Assembly (NCBI GenBank): GCA_949358305.1
Contig: OX442320.1
Span: forward strand, 3,488,259-3,552,258
Direction: 5' to 3'
DNA length: 64,000 bases
Source: Strigamia acuminata
Taxonomy: Eukaryota; Arthropoda; Chilopoda; Geophilomorpha; Linotaeniidae
The notes beneath the pieces are model-generated. The model saw nothing but the letters and a program-made list of their open reading frames with translations, did not search any database and was not told where the DNA came from. The translations under genes were made by a program, and so were the position numbers. Positions within the stretch are counted from its first letter, which is position 1, and the number at the start of each line of letters is the position of its first letter. Below, piece by piece: positions 1 to 10,053 of the stretch.

Positions 1-1651
1 TGTTTACGTTGCGTCCCGGGAATTGCGCATAAGTAATCGGCGTCACTGGCAAAGTCGGAACTTTTGAAAGTTTTACCTGTTGACATGATGGAACTTCGAT
101 TGCTGGTGCAATTGGCGAGATCGTATAAGTTTGTGAAAATACATCAGCCGAGGCAGCGGAAACAGTTGAAGCTGGAAAAAGATCGGCAGATAAATTTTCA
201 TTAATATTTGAATTGTCAGTATCGGGGTTAGAAATTGGTGAATTTGGTGTTGACGCGGATAATTGCGCTTGCACTGCTGGTGTCAGTCTAGCGCTCAGTG
301 GCGGTCCGTGTGGCTTGTTGACAACAGCGCGGGGATCGCGCAGACGAGAAGAATCAAATTTGGCAGATGGAATGTCAATATCCCGGATGTCAATCATCTT
401 TCGTTCAAGTCTGCGTACGTCACTTATTTTGGCGGTGGGAACACTACCGCGAATTTCGTTGGTGATGTCCAGAATCGACGGGGTCACACTCATTGTGGAT
501 TGTGCGTCGAATTCTGGAAGTCCAGCGGCGGCAACGGATTGTTGAGAATCGTCCATGCTCTCTTTGCGCAATGTTTCTTGCGCAGAATCGTCCGCTAACA
601 CTGGTGATTCGGGAATGAACTGCAGTTGTGGCACCGGTCGTAGCGCCATTTCTGTTGGTGGAGTTGAGAATTCAACATTAGACACAGTGGAATTAGAGTA
701 CAAACTTTCGGTGTCCTCTTTGGTGGTAATGGTGAGTGTCGCCATCTTTTCGGCTGCTTTGGCGATCGTCTCGGCCGAAGGTCTGGGCACGAATTGTTCC
801 GTCTCCGTGTCGCGAGTTGGATCATGCGGGAGCGCCGACGACGAGGTTGCCAAAGTGTTGCGCACCTTGATGGCTAATTGTTGCTCTCGATTTGGATTTC
901 GATTGATGGAGCACGGTGGTTTGCGCTGGTAGAAATATGGCAGCGCGGTGTCGGAGTTGTCATCGATCGTGTTAAGGTCTCCTAACGACTCCAATGCAAT
1001 GCTTATCTGCTCTTGAAGACTCGCATCGGTCCCAGGAAAACTGTGGAAGAATTGGGGCAACGTCGGTTGCGCTTCGTCAACTTCCCGCTGCTCCTGGTCC
1101 ATCGGGTCCAAACCGGCGATTTCGTCGGCAAGCAAATTCGGCACTTGCGCAAATGTAACGCGCATTAACTCGGCTGTCGGGTAAATCCAGCTTCTGGGCA
1201 CGATTCTCGCCTGTCGCGCCTCTCGTTGAAGTCTGTGCCAATACTTGAAATGGCCGGCGCGGAACCTTTGTACCATGGCTGGTGTCCCGTTTGGTGGCCG
1301 AAATTGTGGAAACTCTACTCCGATCAAATATACCTTGTCCTGGACGCGACGAAACAGGCACCAGCCATAAATCTGGCGCATCCACACACGATGAAATCCG
1401 CGTCGAAGATCACCCCGCCCGTCACACGCTCGGCAAGTCTTATCCACGCCCGAAACAACCAATTCGTACCCGTATCCGGAACAAACCGGGCATATCTCAA
1501 AGTTTGGAAAGCTGTGTTCACGGGGGTCGTTCGGATGCCAGCATGGAAATTTGGGCGGCCCGACTGCGTGGAGTGGCGGTTCGGCAAAGTTCTTCGGATA
1601 AGGTTCGCCCGGGAAATCTTCCTTGCAACGACACACATGTTTGTCGACCAT
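1..1651 (-). CDS. ORF3 of Gypsy copy A, env-position protein with DnaJ-like zinc motifs (3' end outside window)
   Basis: About 550 codons are visible from ATG at 1651, open in one frame to the left edge. I checked the frame near 958, 358, 238 and 58. The N-terminus has a Cys/His-rich stretch (HVCRC), then two CxxCxGxG motifs at about residues 54-61 and 73-80. That spacing is the signature of half a DnaJ cysteine-rich domain and should bind one zinc. The rest is Ser/Thr/Pro-rich and probably disordered. There is no signal peptide, furin site or membrane segment in the visible part, so it is not a recognisable envelope. Compared with copy B it has an in-frame insert of about 30 nt near 325-355. 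Function is unknown; a nucleic-acid-binding or assembly role is only inference. The TATA-like box at 1701-1707 is the nearest candidate promoter. Confidence 0.85.
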   Translation of the reverse strand, partial: MVDKHVCRCKEDFPGEPYPKNFAEPPLHAVGPPKFPCWHPNDPREHSFPNFEICPVCSGYGYELVVSGVDKTCRACDGRGDLRRGFHRVWMRQIYGWCLFRRVQDKVYLIGVEFPQFRPPNGTPAMVQRFRAGHFKYWHRLQREARQARIVPRSWIYPTAELMRVTFAQVPNLLADEIAGLDPMDQEQREVDEAQPTLPQFFHSFPGTDASLQEQISIALESLGDLNTIDDNSDTALPYFYQRKPPCSINRNPNREQQLAIKVRNTLATSSSALPHDPTRDTETEQFVPRPSAETIAKAAEKMATLTITTKEDTESLYSNSTVSNVEFSTPPTEMALRPVPQLQFIPESPVLADDSAQETLRKESMDDSQQSVAAAGLPEFDAQSTMSVTPSILDITNEIRGSVPTAKISDVRRLERKMIDIRDIDIPSAKFDSSRLRDPRAVVNKPHGPPLSARLTPAVQAQLSASTPNSPISNPDTDNSNINENLSADLFPASTVSAASADVFSQTYTISPIAPAIEVPSCQQVKLSKVPTLPVTPITYAQFPGRNVN

Positions 1652-2347
1652 GTTGTCTCAACTAGATGTACTTGTGCCTAATTGATTTCAATCATTGGGG
1701 TTATATACACAAATTGAAACAATGAACATATCACAAACGTTACTTACAATTAGAATTGCGCAAATTATGAACGCGCACAAAACATAACACACGAAATTCA
1801 ACACATGAAGTTAATCCATAAGAGAAAAATGCACAAGTGTCGAACGCTTCGAGAACTTTCTCACACAGGTGTCATATAAGCACATGGGTAGGAAGTGTAG
1901 GTGTTTGAGATTATAGTCGTAACTGTTTTAATAGAACGACGAACTCTAGTGTGAAGAATTGGAAGTTAACGAAAGATCGTAAATGAATGTTCTAGAATGA
2001 ATAATTAAATTCAACATTGATCTTCAATGAGAAAGTTTAGCATATGCAAATCTAAACACACATAGGTACATATAACTAGGTTGAAATAATAAATTGGGAA
2101 AATAAATAATCTAAACACGTGGTGTTTTGAAAATGCAATTAAAAGTGTCACACTCTAGTCGGCAATTTTGTCCTCACTGGAAATGGACTTAGTCAATTTT
2201 GAAATGAACAAATATGAAACGTAAAACGAATAACATAAAACATAAAATATTTAAGAATAGAGAAACATAAAAACATAAATGAAATTTTTCTTTAAAGTAA
2301 CGATGGAATTACACCGGATTACTTTGAGCTTTTTTTTTTTTTGTTTT

Positions 2348-2383
<36 letters not shown>

Positions 2384-2400
2384 AAAAATAAATAGAAAAA
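1652..2400 (-). other. pol-ORF3 spacer of Gypsy copy A
   Basis: About 750 bp without a convincing ORF separates pol from ORF3. Just after the pol stop there is a long homopolymer-rich tract, T on the plus strand at about 2330-2382 and so A in the element sense. It is longer than the matching tract in copy B. The remainder is AT-rich and well conserved with 24308-25034. A spacer of this kind implies that ORF3 is made from a spliced or separately initiated RNA. Confidence 0.8.
1701..1707 (-). promoter_or_regulatory. TATA-like box upstream of ORF3 (copy A)
   Basis: TATATAA on the minus strand lies 50 bp upstream of the ORF3 ATG. The same box is at the same place in copy B (24979-24985). Conservation between two copies is weak evidence because they are closely related. 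It could be an internal promoter, or chance in AT-rich DNA. Confidence 0.3.
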
Positions 2401-5400
2401 TTATTTGAAAGAAAGAAAATAAGCAGTAAAAATATCTAGTGTGTTAGCAGTATAATTTTCGACATGCTTGTCGATGATTTCGACATCTTTTAAGGTTAGG
2501 AAATTAATTTGCGCAAAGTGCCAATGGCGAAGTTCTACAACGTTGTACGGTTGTGTTTTTCTGCCATTCTGGTCCATTAAGATAACAGTGTTGGGGCCCA
2601 CCAATTTATGAATGATGTAGACTCCTTCAGTCCGCTGGCGTAAGCCTGCTGCAAACTGTCTGTCGGCGGAAGAGGGTTGTCGATTGCGCAACGTTACCCA
2701 ATCGCCAGGGCGAAAGTCATGAGCGCGACGTTTTAAATCGAACCATTTTTTGTGGCGGATCTGGGATTCGCGCAAATTGTTCATCGCCCTTTCTTGCATG
2801 GTGCGCATTTGCTCATGGAGGTTTTCAGCCTCAGATGGTGGTAAAGGTTCCCCGTCATCTGTGTCACTATCAATATCACCAGGGAATCTGGCTTCTTGGC
2901 CTGTAACTAGCTTAAATGGAGAATACTTTAACGAAATTTGGTACGCCGAATTGATTGCCAAAACAAAATAACCGATATTTACGTCCCACCTGTCGTGGTC
3001 GTCTATGTAAGCTAAAATGCAGTTCTTTAAGGATTGGTTCAGGCGTTCGGCAATATTGCCTTGGGGGTGGTATGCTGCAGTGTAGCGATTTACTGCGCCT
3101 AATTGTTGGATTTGGCTGCGAAACTCAGGTGACCTGAACGCGGGGGCATTGTCGCTGATAATGATTTTGGGAAAACCCCAGCGTTTCGTAAATTTTTGAA
3201 TTTGCGCAACTGAAGTTGCGATAGTCGAATCTTCTGTTAGTCTTACGTCTAACCAACGACTCGCTGAGTCGACCATTACAAAGGCGTAGCAATGGCCGCC
3301 CACTGAACGTGGTTTTTTACCGTAGTAATCAATGTATATTGCAGAGAACAAGTGGCGCGCTCTCGACATTATCATTTTGCCATAAGGCAAGCGATTCAAT
3401 GGTTTCGCGCGTTGACAAGCCTCGCAAACCTGGATCCATGTTTGAACATCTTCTCTCATTTTGGGCCAATATACACGCGTCTTTAAACGATGGAGGGTTT
3501 TTTCTCTTCCCATGTGTCCCACTACTGGGGGGTAGTGCATTGCACGGAAATATCGTTCGCGCAATTCCAAGGGGAGATAAATTTGACGTCTTTTACGAAT
3601 TTCATTAATATGAACGGGTGGAAAACGACACAACATATCTTTATGCATACCAAAATTTTGCGCGCCTTTTTGAACTTGCGCAGCTTCGACTGGATCGACC
3701 GGCAGCATTTGAGCAGTTAAGTAGTATATCAACTCACGCGACCATGGATCTTGTCTCTGAGCAGTTATTATTTCAGCGGCATCTGGTAGCATTTCAAATG
3801 GTGGGTGTTCAATAGGTGGATCGTGTTCCAATTCAGCCTGTTGCTCCGCTTCAGTGAGCCTTCTGTCTGATTCTGTAAATGTTCGTTCAGATCTCGGGCG
3901 CAGTCTTGTCGGAGTTCGAGGCAGTCCACCTCTTGGCACTGGATATTCCACCGGCGAAGGAAAGTCCCGGATTGGACTAAAACTGTCAGTGTCTGATGAC
4001 GAAGTGTCAGAGTCCGGCTCGGAAGGGTATCCATCGGGGAGTTGGTGTCCAGAAGGCCCTGGTCCGGGGTCAAACACTGGTGGCACAGTCGGTGCTGTAT
4101 CAGTTGTCGTTGACGGCGAAGACGCAGGAGAGGTTGGAGGAATAGGAGATTGCGATATTGGAATGGATTGTGTGGGAGAAGGTGTAGGAAAATTGGGAAT
4201 TTGGATAGGAGTTGATTTTGGAATCGGTTTTGGTCGTGGTGGCAAAATATGAGAGGGAATTCCAGCTGACTTACGGGGTCGTCCTTTAGGTCTAGGAATT
4301 GGTGGAGTTGGTATTTTGGAAACAGAAGTTGGTGTGGAAATAATTTTTTTACGAGGGGGTAAAATATGAGAGGGAATTCCAGATGACTTTCTGGGTATTC
4401 CTTTTGGTTGTGAAGTAGGAAGGGTTGGAGTTGGGGGAATGGAAATTTCTGATTTGCTTGGAGAATTGGGTTGGTCAGGGAGCGTAGGAGTAGGAATGGG
4501 AACAGGAATAGGACTAGAAGGTATTGTGGGAATGGGTGAAACCACTAAACGAGGTGTTTTTGGCGTCTTTTTACCTTTTCCGACTCTCTGTGCTTTCAGC
4601 AGCTTAGGAAATGTCCATTTCTTTATATTAGCTCCATATCTTGGTAATTTCGGAGATATTTTCGGAACTAAAGTGGGATCTCTTAATCTAGCTCGAGTCC
4701 TTGTCGCAATAGCACGTTTGGCGCGAGGGGAGAGCACTGGAATTATCATAATTTTACGTGGTCGTCCTCTTTTCTTCGTTAATATTGGAATCAACGAAGG
4801 TTGTCTGCGCGCTCGAAGTGGCACTGAAACACGAACTGGTGGAGAGTTAGGTGAAATTACTGGTAATGTAACTGGAGTTGTTTGTTGAGTTGGTTGCGCA
4901 ACTGGAGTTGACGCAGCTGTTGAAGTGGGTTGCGCAATTTGAGTCGGCGCATTTGATGGTGTTGAAGTTCCCGGAATTCGACGAGGAATGAGGGATTTTC
5001 TTTTTCCTTTCTTCGACTTAGTTGGTGAAATGGCTGAAATTAAAGTTGATTTAATGAATTTATCTTTGAACATTTTCTTAAATTGTCTATTAATGTCTTT
5101 TGGCAACTCAGTAATTATGGATAATGCTGGCCACTGATTACAGTCATCAAAATATGCTGTGTAGCAGGCTTCATCGACGAGTGGGCTGTCGTCTTCTGCG
5201 TCATATTCAGGTGGATCGACTGGTGCTCTGCTTAAAGCGTCCGCCACTCGATTCTTGCATCCCGAGCAGTGCAGGAACGTGAACTTGTATTCGCTTAAGG
5301 AGAGTACCCAACGAGCAAGTCGGCCAGTTGGTTCTTTTTGTTGAAATAACCACTTTAAAGAACGATGGTCACTCTCTAAATAAAATGGCATCATTTCTAG

Positions 5401-8145
5401 ATAAGCGCGGAAACGTTTCACCGCCCACACGGCTGCTAGGCACTCAATTTCAGTCACATTATAGTTTTTTTCAGCACTGTTAAGCGCACGAGAAGCGAAA
5501 GCTATTGGAATCTTTTCTCCTGCGTCATTTAGTTGCATTAAAGCCGACCCCAAACCGGAGTAGCTTGCATCTGTTTGGAGGATGAATGGCTTCTTCCAGC
5601 TGGGAAAACGTCTCTTTAGCGTTGGAGTCGCTATTTGATCTTTGAGATAATCAAAAGCTTCTTGTTGCGCCTCATTCCAATGCCAAACAGCATCTTTTTT
5701 GAGTAACGGTCGGAATACCTCACTTGTCTTGGAAAAGTTCGCAATAAAAGATTGATAATAACCCACCATACCTTTGAAACGTTGTAACTCGCGCAAATTT
5801 GTTGGCGCAGGATAGTTTTGGATAGCTGACACTTTTTTTGGGTTTGGAGAAATTTGACCGGATTCCACGATGTGGCCCAAAACTTCGAGGCGCTGTTTAC
5901 AGAGCTCGGTTTTGTTGGCGTTCATGGTAAAACCGGCATCAAACAATTCTTCCAAGACGAGGCGCAAATGTTGAACATGCTCCTCAAATGTTTTGCTAAA
6001 AATAATAACATCATCAATGTATACAAATACGAATTTATATAAATATTTGGCCAAGGTCTTATTCATCGCTCTTTGGAGTGTTGCAGGACCGTTGATGGGG
6101 CCAAAAGGCATACGAACGTATTCAAATAGTCCTCGGTGTGTTATGAAGGCCAAGAATCGCTCATCTCCCTTGCGCACTCCAATTTGGTGAAAGGCCTCGC
6201 GCCCGTCGATTATCGAGAACCAATGTGCACCACCTAAATACGCAAATATATTGTCTATGTCCGGAAGTGGATACACATCCGGAATTGTTTGCGCATTAAT
6301 GGGTCTGAAGTCCATTGCTGTCCTCCATTCCCCGGTCTTCTTGGGCACGACCACTGGGGCGACGGCGCAATCACTTTGTGAACGGCGAATTATGCCTTGT
6401 TGAAGTTTTTTGTCGATGTATTTGTCGATAATTGCCTTTTTCGCGGGGTTTACGGGTCGTACTGGGACATGAATCGGACGAAAATCCGGTTTCAGATTAA
6501 CTTCATATTCCGTATTATTACATAAACCGATTTCCTCACGGAAAATCTGTGAAATTGGCTGCAAAGTTTCAATTAGTAATTTAATTTGCGTAACAGTCAA
6601 ATGGTTCCACAGCTGGTGGTAAATCCAATCGAGATCGGTCGGATCCTCACTGGGCTGGTACTGTAAAAAGTTGATGTTGTAAACATTTGAATTTGAGTCG
6701 TTCTCACCATTAGTAGGTTGCGCCGTTGTTCTAGAGTCGTTAATTAACTTCTTTTTGTCGTTAATGTCTTTGGCTCGTTGCGCAATCAATTGTTTGGCGA
6801 TGGGACGAATAACATTCAATTTATGACGAAGGCGGCGCAATCGACGAAATTGACTTATCGTTAACTTACGAGAAATTGTCTTTTTTACTTTACTCGAAGT
6901 CCTCGAAGTTTCCTTTCGTTTCGGTGACCAGATGTTCGACCACGTTGTTCGACTGCGATGCCTAATTGTCTTTACCTGCCGTTGTGAGTCGTCGTTCGGA
7001 TACTCAAAAACCTCATTTTTTAATGGTTGGTGTAACAGCAGAACACAGTTAATGTCCCTGGGTGGCGCAGGTTTTTTAAGTATTTTGTTTGGAACAATCT
7101 CACTTATTTTAGCAGGTGGAGTTGTTGATTTATCCAATTCTTCTGGTGCCATTGGGAACACGAGAATGGACTCAGATTTTTTGGCGTCTTCATAGGTCAC
7201 GAATTTACGAATTTCATCTGAGCCAGCCAAGCTCCACTGGCTCCTTCCATGATCGATGGTTGCTCCGACTGCTTGGTTAAAGTCTCGTCCGAGGATCAAG
7301 TCATTTTTGGCATCAGGCAGCACCAAACACACAAATTTCACCACTCCTAAAGGCGCTCGCAACGCAAGCGTCACTGATTTTGAAGCAGTTACTACATGTC
7401 CGGAGGCGACCTGTACCTGTTCATGTAAATTAATAAATTCGAGTCCCATCTTTTCGTGAAGTTGTTGAAATAATTCCTCGCTCATGATACAAGTTTGAGC
7501 ACCTGAATCTAAAAGGGCGGTAAATGATACATTTGCCCAAGATATTTTTACGCATGGAGCTTCTCTGCGCAATCTATCGGCGCGTGTTATCTCAATAATC
7601 GGTTCTTGAGATTCTTTAAGTTCTTCCGATGTCAACATGACAAAAGATACCTTCATTGGAGCGATCACTTCCTTGGGTGCTTCCGCTGAATTGACACTGG
7701 AAGTAGGCTTAATAAGGGGTATTTTAAAGTTTTTACTCACATTCTTGGTGATTTGTTTCTGTGCAGTCGCAGCTTGCAAGGCTGTCGACTTTGAAACAGG
7801 TCCAGATGCTAGTTGGAAAGCCACAGGTTGCAAAACTGAAGTTTTCCGTTGATTCGTCACTATCGGTGATGAAGATGAAGGTGTGGATGATACAACACTA
7901 ATTCCTGGTTTAGACTCACTAGGAGTGATAGAAGGAGTAGTTGTTGTTGGAATAATCCTATCGGAAATGTTCTCGTCAAGGGTGATGTCGGGTGGAGCAC
8001 GTCTTGTTGATTCCACACGTTTTACGCTTGTGGAGACCGGTTGATTTACTTGCGGCCTGGCTCCGCCGGTCGTGGGAACTTCAGGCCGTCGGAGTTTTCC
8101 TGCCTCTCGAAAACTTTGTAGCACACAGGACAAATAGGGCGCCAA
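2401..8145 (-). CDS. pol: Pol polyprotein of Gypsy copy A (protease, RT, RNase H, AT-hook linker, integrase)
   Basis: 1914 residues counted from a Met inside the gag overlap; in the element it is probably translated as a Gag-Pol fusion by -1 frameshifting. Aspartic protease LLDSGAQ is near residue 213. Reverse transcriptase starts near 600, with catalytic FVYIDDVI near 708. RNase H (QTDASYSGLG) is near 858. From about 1010 to 1450 there is a Pro/Ser/Thr and Lys/Arg-rich linker with two canonical AT-hooks, KKRGRPRK near 1128 and KGRPRK near 1288, plus a degenerate third copy (GIPRKSSGIPSHILPP). The integrase zinc finger (HMGREKT...CEACQ) is near 1543-1573. The DDE residues are at IDYYG (about 1605), SDNAPAF (about 1662) and AERLNQ (about 1700). 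A GPY/F-like C-terminus follows near 1840. There is no chromodomain. The frame is intact with all catalytic residues. Typical Ty3/Gypsy Pol is far shorter because it lacks the linker. Confidence 0.96.
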   Translation of the reverse strand: MAPYLSCVLQSFREAGKLRRPEVPTTGGARPQVNQPVSTSVKRVESTRRAPPDITLDENISDRIIPTTTTPSITPSESKPGISVVSSTPSSSSPIVTNQRKTSVLQPVAFQLASGPVSKSTALQAATAQKQITKNVSKNFKIPLIKPTSSVNSAEAPKEVIAPMKVSFVMLTSEELKESQEPIIEITRADRLRREAPCVKISWANVSFTALLDSGAQTCIMSEELFQQLHEKMGLEFINLHEQVQVASGHVVTASKSVTLALRAPLGVVKFVCLVLPDAKNDLILGRDFNQAVGATIDHGRSQWSLAGSDEIRKFVTYEDAKKSESILVFPMAPEELDKSTTPPAKISEIVPNKILKKPAPPRDINCVLLLHQPLKNEVFEYPNDDSQRQVKTIRHRSRTTWSNIWSPKRKETSRTSSKVKKTISRKLTISQFRRLRRLRHKLNVIRPIAKQLIAQRAKDINDKKKLINDSRTTAQPTNGENDSNSNVYNINFLQYQPSEDPTDLDWIYHQLWNHLTVTQIKLLIETLQPISQIFREEIGLCNNTEYEVNLKPDFRPIHVPVRPVNPAKKAIIDKYIDKKLQQGIIRRSQSDCAVAPVVVPKKTGEWRTAMDFRPINAQTIPDVYPLPDIDNIFAYLGGAHWFSIIDGREAFHQIGVRKGDERFLAFITHRGLFEYVRMPFGPINGPATLQRAMNKTLAKYLYKFVFVYIDDVIIFSKTFEEHVQHLRLVLEELFDAGFTMNANKTELCKQRLEVLGHIVESGQISPNPKKVSAIQNYPAPTNLRELQRFKGMVGYYQSFIANFSKTSEVFRPLLKKDAVWHWNEAQQEAFDYLKDQIATPTLKRRFPSWKKPFILQTDASYSGLGSALMQLNDAGEKIPIAFASRALNSAEKNYNVTEIECLAAVWAVKRFRAYLEMMPFYLESDHRSLKWLFQQKEPTGRLARWVLSLSEYKFTFLHCSGCKNRVADALSRAPVDPPEYDAEDDSPLVDEACYTAYFDDCNQWPALSIITELPKDINRQFKKMFKDKFIKSTLISAISPTKSKKGKRKSLIPRRIPGTSTPSNAPTQIAQPTSTAASTPVAQPTQQTTPVTLPVISPNSPPVRVSVPLRARRQPSLIPILTKKRGRPRKIMIIPVLSPRAKRAIATRTRARLRDPTLVPKISPKLPRYGANIKKWTFPKLLKAQRVGKGKKTPKTPRLVVSPIPTIPSSPIPVPIPTPTLPDQPNSPSKSEISIPPTPTLPTSQPKGIPRKSSGIPSHILPPRKKIISTPTSVSKIPTPPIPRPKGRPRKSAGIPSHILPPRPKPIPKSTPIQIPNFPTPSPTQSIPISQSPIPPTSPASSPSTTTDTAPTVPPVFDPGPGPSGHQLPDGYPSEPDSDTSSSDTDSFSPIRDFPSPVEYPVPRGGLPRTPTRLRPRSERTFTESDRRLTEAEQQAELEHDPPIEHPPFEMLPDAAEIITAQRQDPWSRELIYYLTAQMLPVDPVEAAQVQKGAQNFGMHKDMLCRFPPVHINEIRKRRQIYLPLELRERYFRAMHYPPVVGHMGREKTLHRLKTRVYWPKMREDVQTWIQVCEACQRAKPLNRLPYGKMIMSRARHLFSAIYIDYYGKKPRSVGGHCYAFVMVDSASRWLDVRLTEDSTIATSVAQIQKFTKRWGFPKIIISDNAPAFRSPEFRSQIQQLGAVNRYTAAYHPQGNIAERLNQSLKNCILAYIDDHDRWDVNIGYFVLAINSAYQISLKYSPFKLVTGQEARFPGDIDSDTDDGEPLPPSEAENLHEQMRTMQERAMNNLRESQIRHKKWFDLKRRAHDFRPGDWVTLRNRQPSSADRQFAAGLRQRTEGVYIIHKLVGPNTVILMDQNGRKTQPYNVVELRHWHFAQINFLTLKDVEIIDKHVENYTANTLDIFTAYFLSFK

Positions 8146-9953
8146 GTAGTGTTATCAATCATGTACCACCAATCCTTTCTCGTTTTGCGCCAAGCTGCAC
8201 CTTTTTCGGGAAACTTGACACTTGTTGGAGGTTTTGGTGATGGCGCGAATGTAACAACGGAGGTAGAACAGACATGGTCCTTTGGGAGATCTGCGGGGGG
8301 CGCAATTGTGGTTGAATTTACTGAAATGTTCACCTTTTGCGCGGCTCCGGCGACAGAACTCTTTTTGGTTTCCACTTCCGGTTCCGACTCACTGCTTCTA
8401 CTTGAATTTGGTTCCTGTGGCGGCGGAGGTTGCTCGGGTCGGGCTTCCAACGCAGCTAGTTCTAACATAAGTTGTTGTTTACGATAGCGCGTAAAACGTC
8501 TGGCGTCGTTAGACGTGGAGGTTTTAGGTTCAGCTTCACCTCTAGACTTATCCACGGATTTCAACACGGTGGGGGATGAGGGGTTTACTTCTGAAAGAGG
8601 TGCAAATTGATCAACGAGACCCAAATGTTTATACTCAGTTTTGCGATGAGAGTCGAGTAGTAATTGATTGTCCACGTCGTTTCCCATTTGGATTGCTTCG
8701 TCAATTGTTTTGACATGCATTGTTCTCAAAAGTTGGACGACGTCAGACAGTAGCATGTTCTGGGCCTTTTCCCATTGTAATCCAGGGTCTGTGTAGCCTG
8801 CAATTTCTAAATAATATATTATTTCGCTGAGGAAAGTCATGGTGGACTCTCCACTGCGTTGCTTTCGATTTGCAATTTTCACATTGGCTGCCGCTGAATT
8901 CATGGAGAATGCCTTACGAAACAATGCCTCGAACTCAATCCACGTTTTGGGTTTTGGTTTTAATGCGAGCCACCAACGTTGCGCCTTGTTGCGGGTTGCT
9001 TGAATTATATTTACTTTTAAATACTCCTCCTCGGGCATGCGTGTGGAATACATATGCGCATATAATTGCGCAAGAAACAAATTAACAGAGTCAAGTGTGG
9101 CCTTCTCAGGGTCAAAGTGTGGGAGTTTTTCCTTATAATTATTATATCCTCGGGAAGAGTCCTCTCGTCTTACTCGAATTGATGGTAGAGACAATTGGGC
9201 CCTTACTCCGGATGGGTGCCCTGTGTTGTTAATTTTGGCACATAATAAAGAATTCATCACCTGCTGATTGGCTTTTGTTGAATCCACAATTTGTGATGCC
9301 ACGGACGGACATTGAGTGAAAGTAGTGGCATGCGTCATTACCGGTGGCGTCGTTGTTGTAGACGTCGGTTGCGCATTTATGGTGGTGGGCGCAAATTGTT
9401 GTTGGTGGCTTGCTCCTCCACAATGAGGAACTTCCGTGGAAAGTTCATTTCCTAATGGTGCCGAATTGCCTTTTACCCTTATGGATCCATGCGAGGATCC
9501 ACCATCCTCGGACGGGGGTGTCGTCGGACGTGGAGGGCTAGTGCCTTGTTGGTAAATGCTTCGCATTTCTTTGAGTAATCCCTGTGCCTGAACGAAAAAC
9601 TGATTACGAATGTCACACATCAATAAAGCTTCGGAATGTAAAATCGTCGGATTCATTGATATTCCTGACGTGCCAGGAGTGAAGAAAGCTGGAGGCACGA
9701 GCTGATACGCTGGTGTTGACGTGGCAACTGTCGTTGGCGCAGAAATATGTACGCCAGGTACTTGAGCCGACATGTCGTCACGAAATGTTTGCGGCATTGA
9801 ATTCGCAATGGTTATCAATAACTCACTTTGCTCCGCTCGTGCTCGCCTTAAACGCTCATAACGCTGCCAGTCGAGAGACGAAGCCAGCTCGTCCAAATCA
9901 AAGGGGTCTCTCACAGTGGGGTTTTCCTCACCGTTTCCCAACTCATTCGACAT
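8046..9953 (-). CDS. gag: Gag of Gypsy copy A
   Basis: 635 residues from ATG at 9953, 100 bp inside the LTR edge. The core at about residues 330-430 (AQRWWLALKPKPKTWIEFEALF and following) is a Retrotrans_gag-type capsid region. It is flanked by Ser/Thr/Pro-rich low-complexity segments. The C-terminus has CPVC but no CX2CX4HX4C knuckle, so nucleic-acid binding would depend on basic residues or an atypical finger. The last 100 bp overlap pol in the -1 frame, the usual retroelement arrangement. The copy is intact, unlike copy B. The assignment rests on capsid-like sequence, position and overlap with pol. Confidence 0.92.
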   Translation of the reverse strand: MSNELGNGEENPTVRDPFDLDELASSLDWQRYERLRRARAEQSELLITIANSMPQTFRDDMSAQVPGVHISAPTTVATSTPAYQLVPPAFFTPGTSGISMNPTILHSEALLMCDIRNQFFVQAQGLLKEMRSIYQQGTSPPRPTTPPSEDGGSSHGSIRVKGNSAPLGNELSTEVPHCGGASHQQQFAPTTINAQPTSTTTTPPVMTHATTFTQCPSVASQIVDSTKANQQVMNSLLCAKINNTGHPSGVRAQLSLPSIRVRREDSSRGYNNYKEKLPHFDPEKATLDSVNLFLAQLYAHMYSTRMPEEEYLKVNIIQATRNKAQRWWLALKPKPKTWIEFEALFRKAFSMNSAAANVKIANRKQRSGESTMTFLSEIIYYLEIAGYTDPGLQWEKAQNMLLSDVVQLLRTMHVKTIDEAIQMGNDVDNQLLLDSHRKTEYKHLGLVDQFAPLSEVNPSSPTVLKSVDKSRGEAEPKTSTSNDARRFTRYRKQQLMLELAALEARPEQPPPPQEPNSSRSSESEPEVETKKSSVAGAAQKVNISVNSTTIAPPADLPKDHVCSTSVVTFAPSPKPPTSVKFPEKGAAWRKTRKDWWYMIDNTTWRPICPVCYKVFERQENSDGLKFPRPAEPGRK

Positions 9954-10053
9954 GATGAAAAAATAATGAAATGATTAATAATTTAAACGAAAACTTAACT
10001 TTCTTGCGCGTTTTCTGCCTAAATAAGCGAGAATCCTGTCAGGCTCGCCATGT
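9954..10053 (-). other. Leader and primer-binding site of Gypsy copy A
   Basis: Between the LTR and the gag ATG lies a short leader. Plus-strand 10034-10050 (tcctgtcaggctcgcca) ends in CCA, like the 3' end of a tRNA. Its complement therefore forms the minus-strand primer-binding site, 3 bp from the LTR. The T-stem and acceptor pattern resembles animal tRNA-Arg, which is inference. Confidence 0.7.

Noticed and set aside
1226-1681. Plus-strand ORFs of 127 and 151 codons near 1226-1681
   Set aside because: They are antisense to ORF3 of copy A, and the same shadows appear opposite ORF3 in copy B. No independent support.
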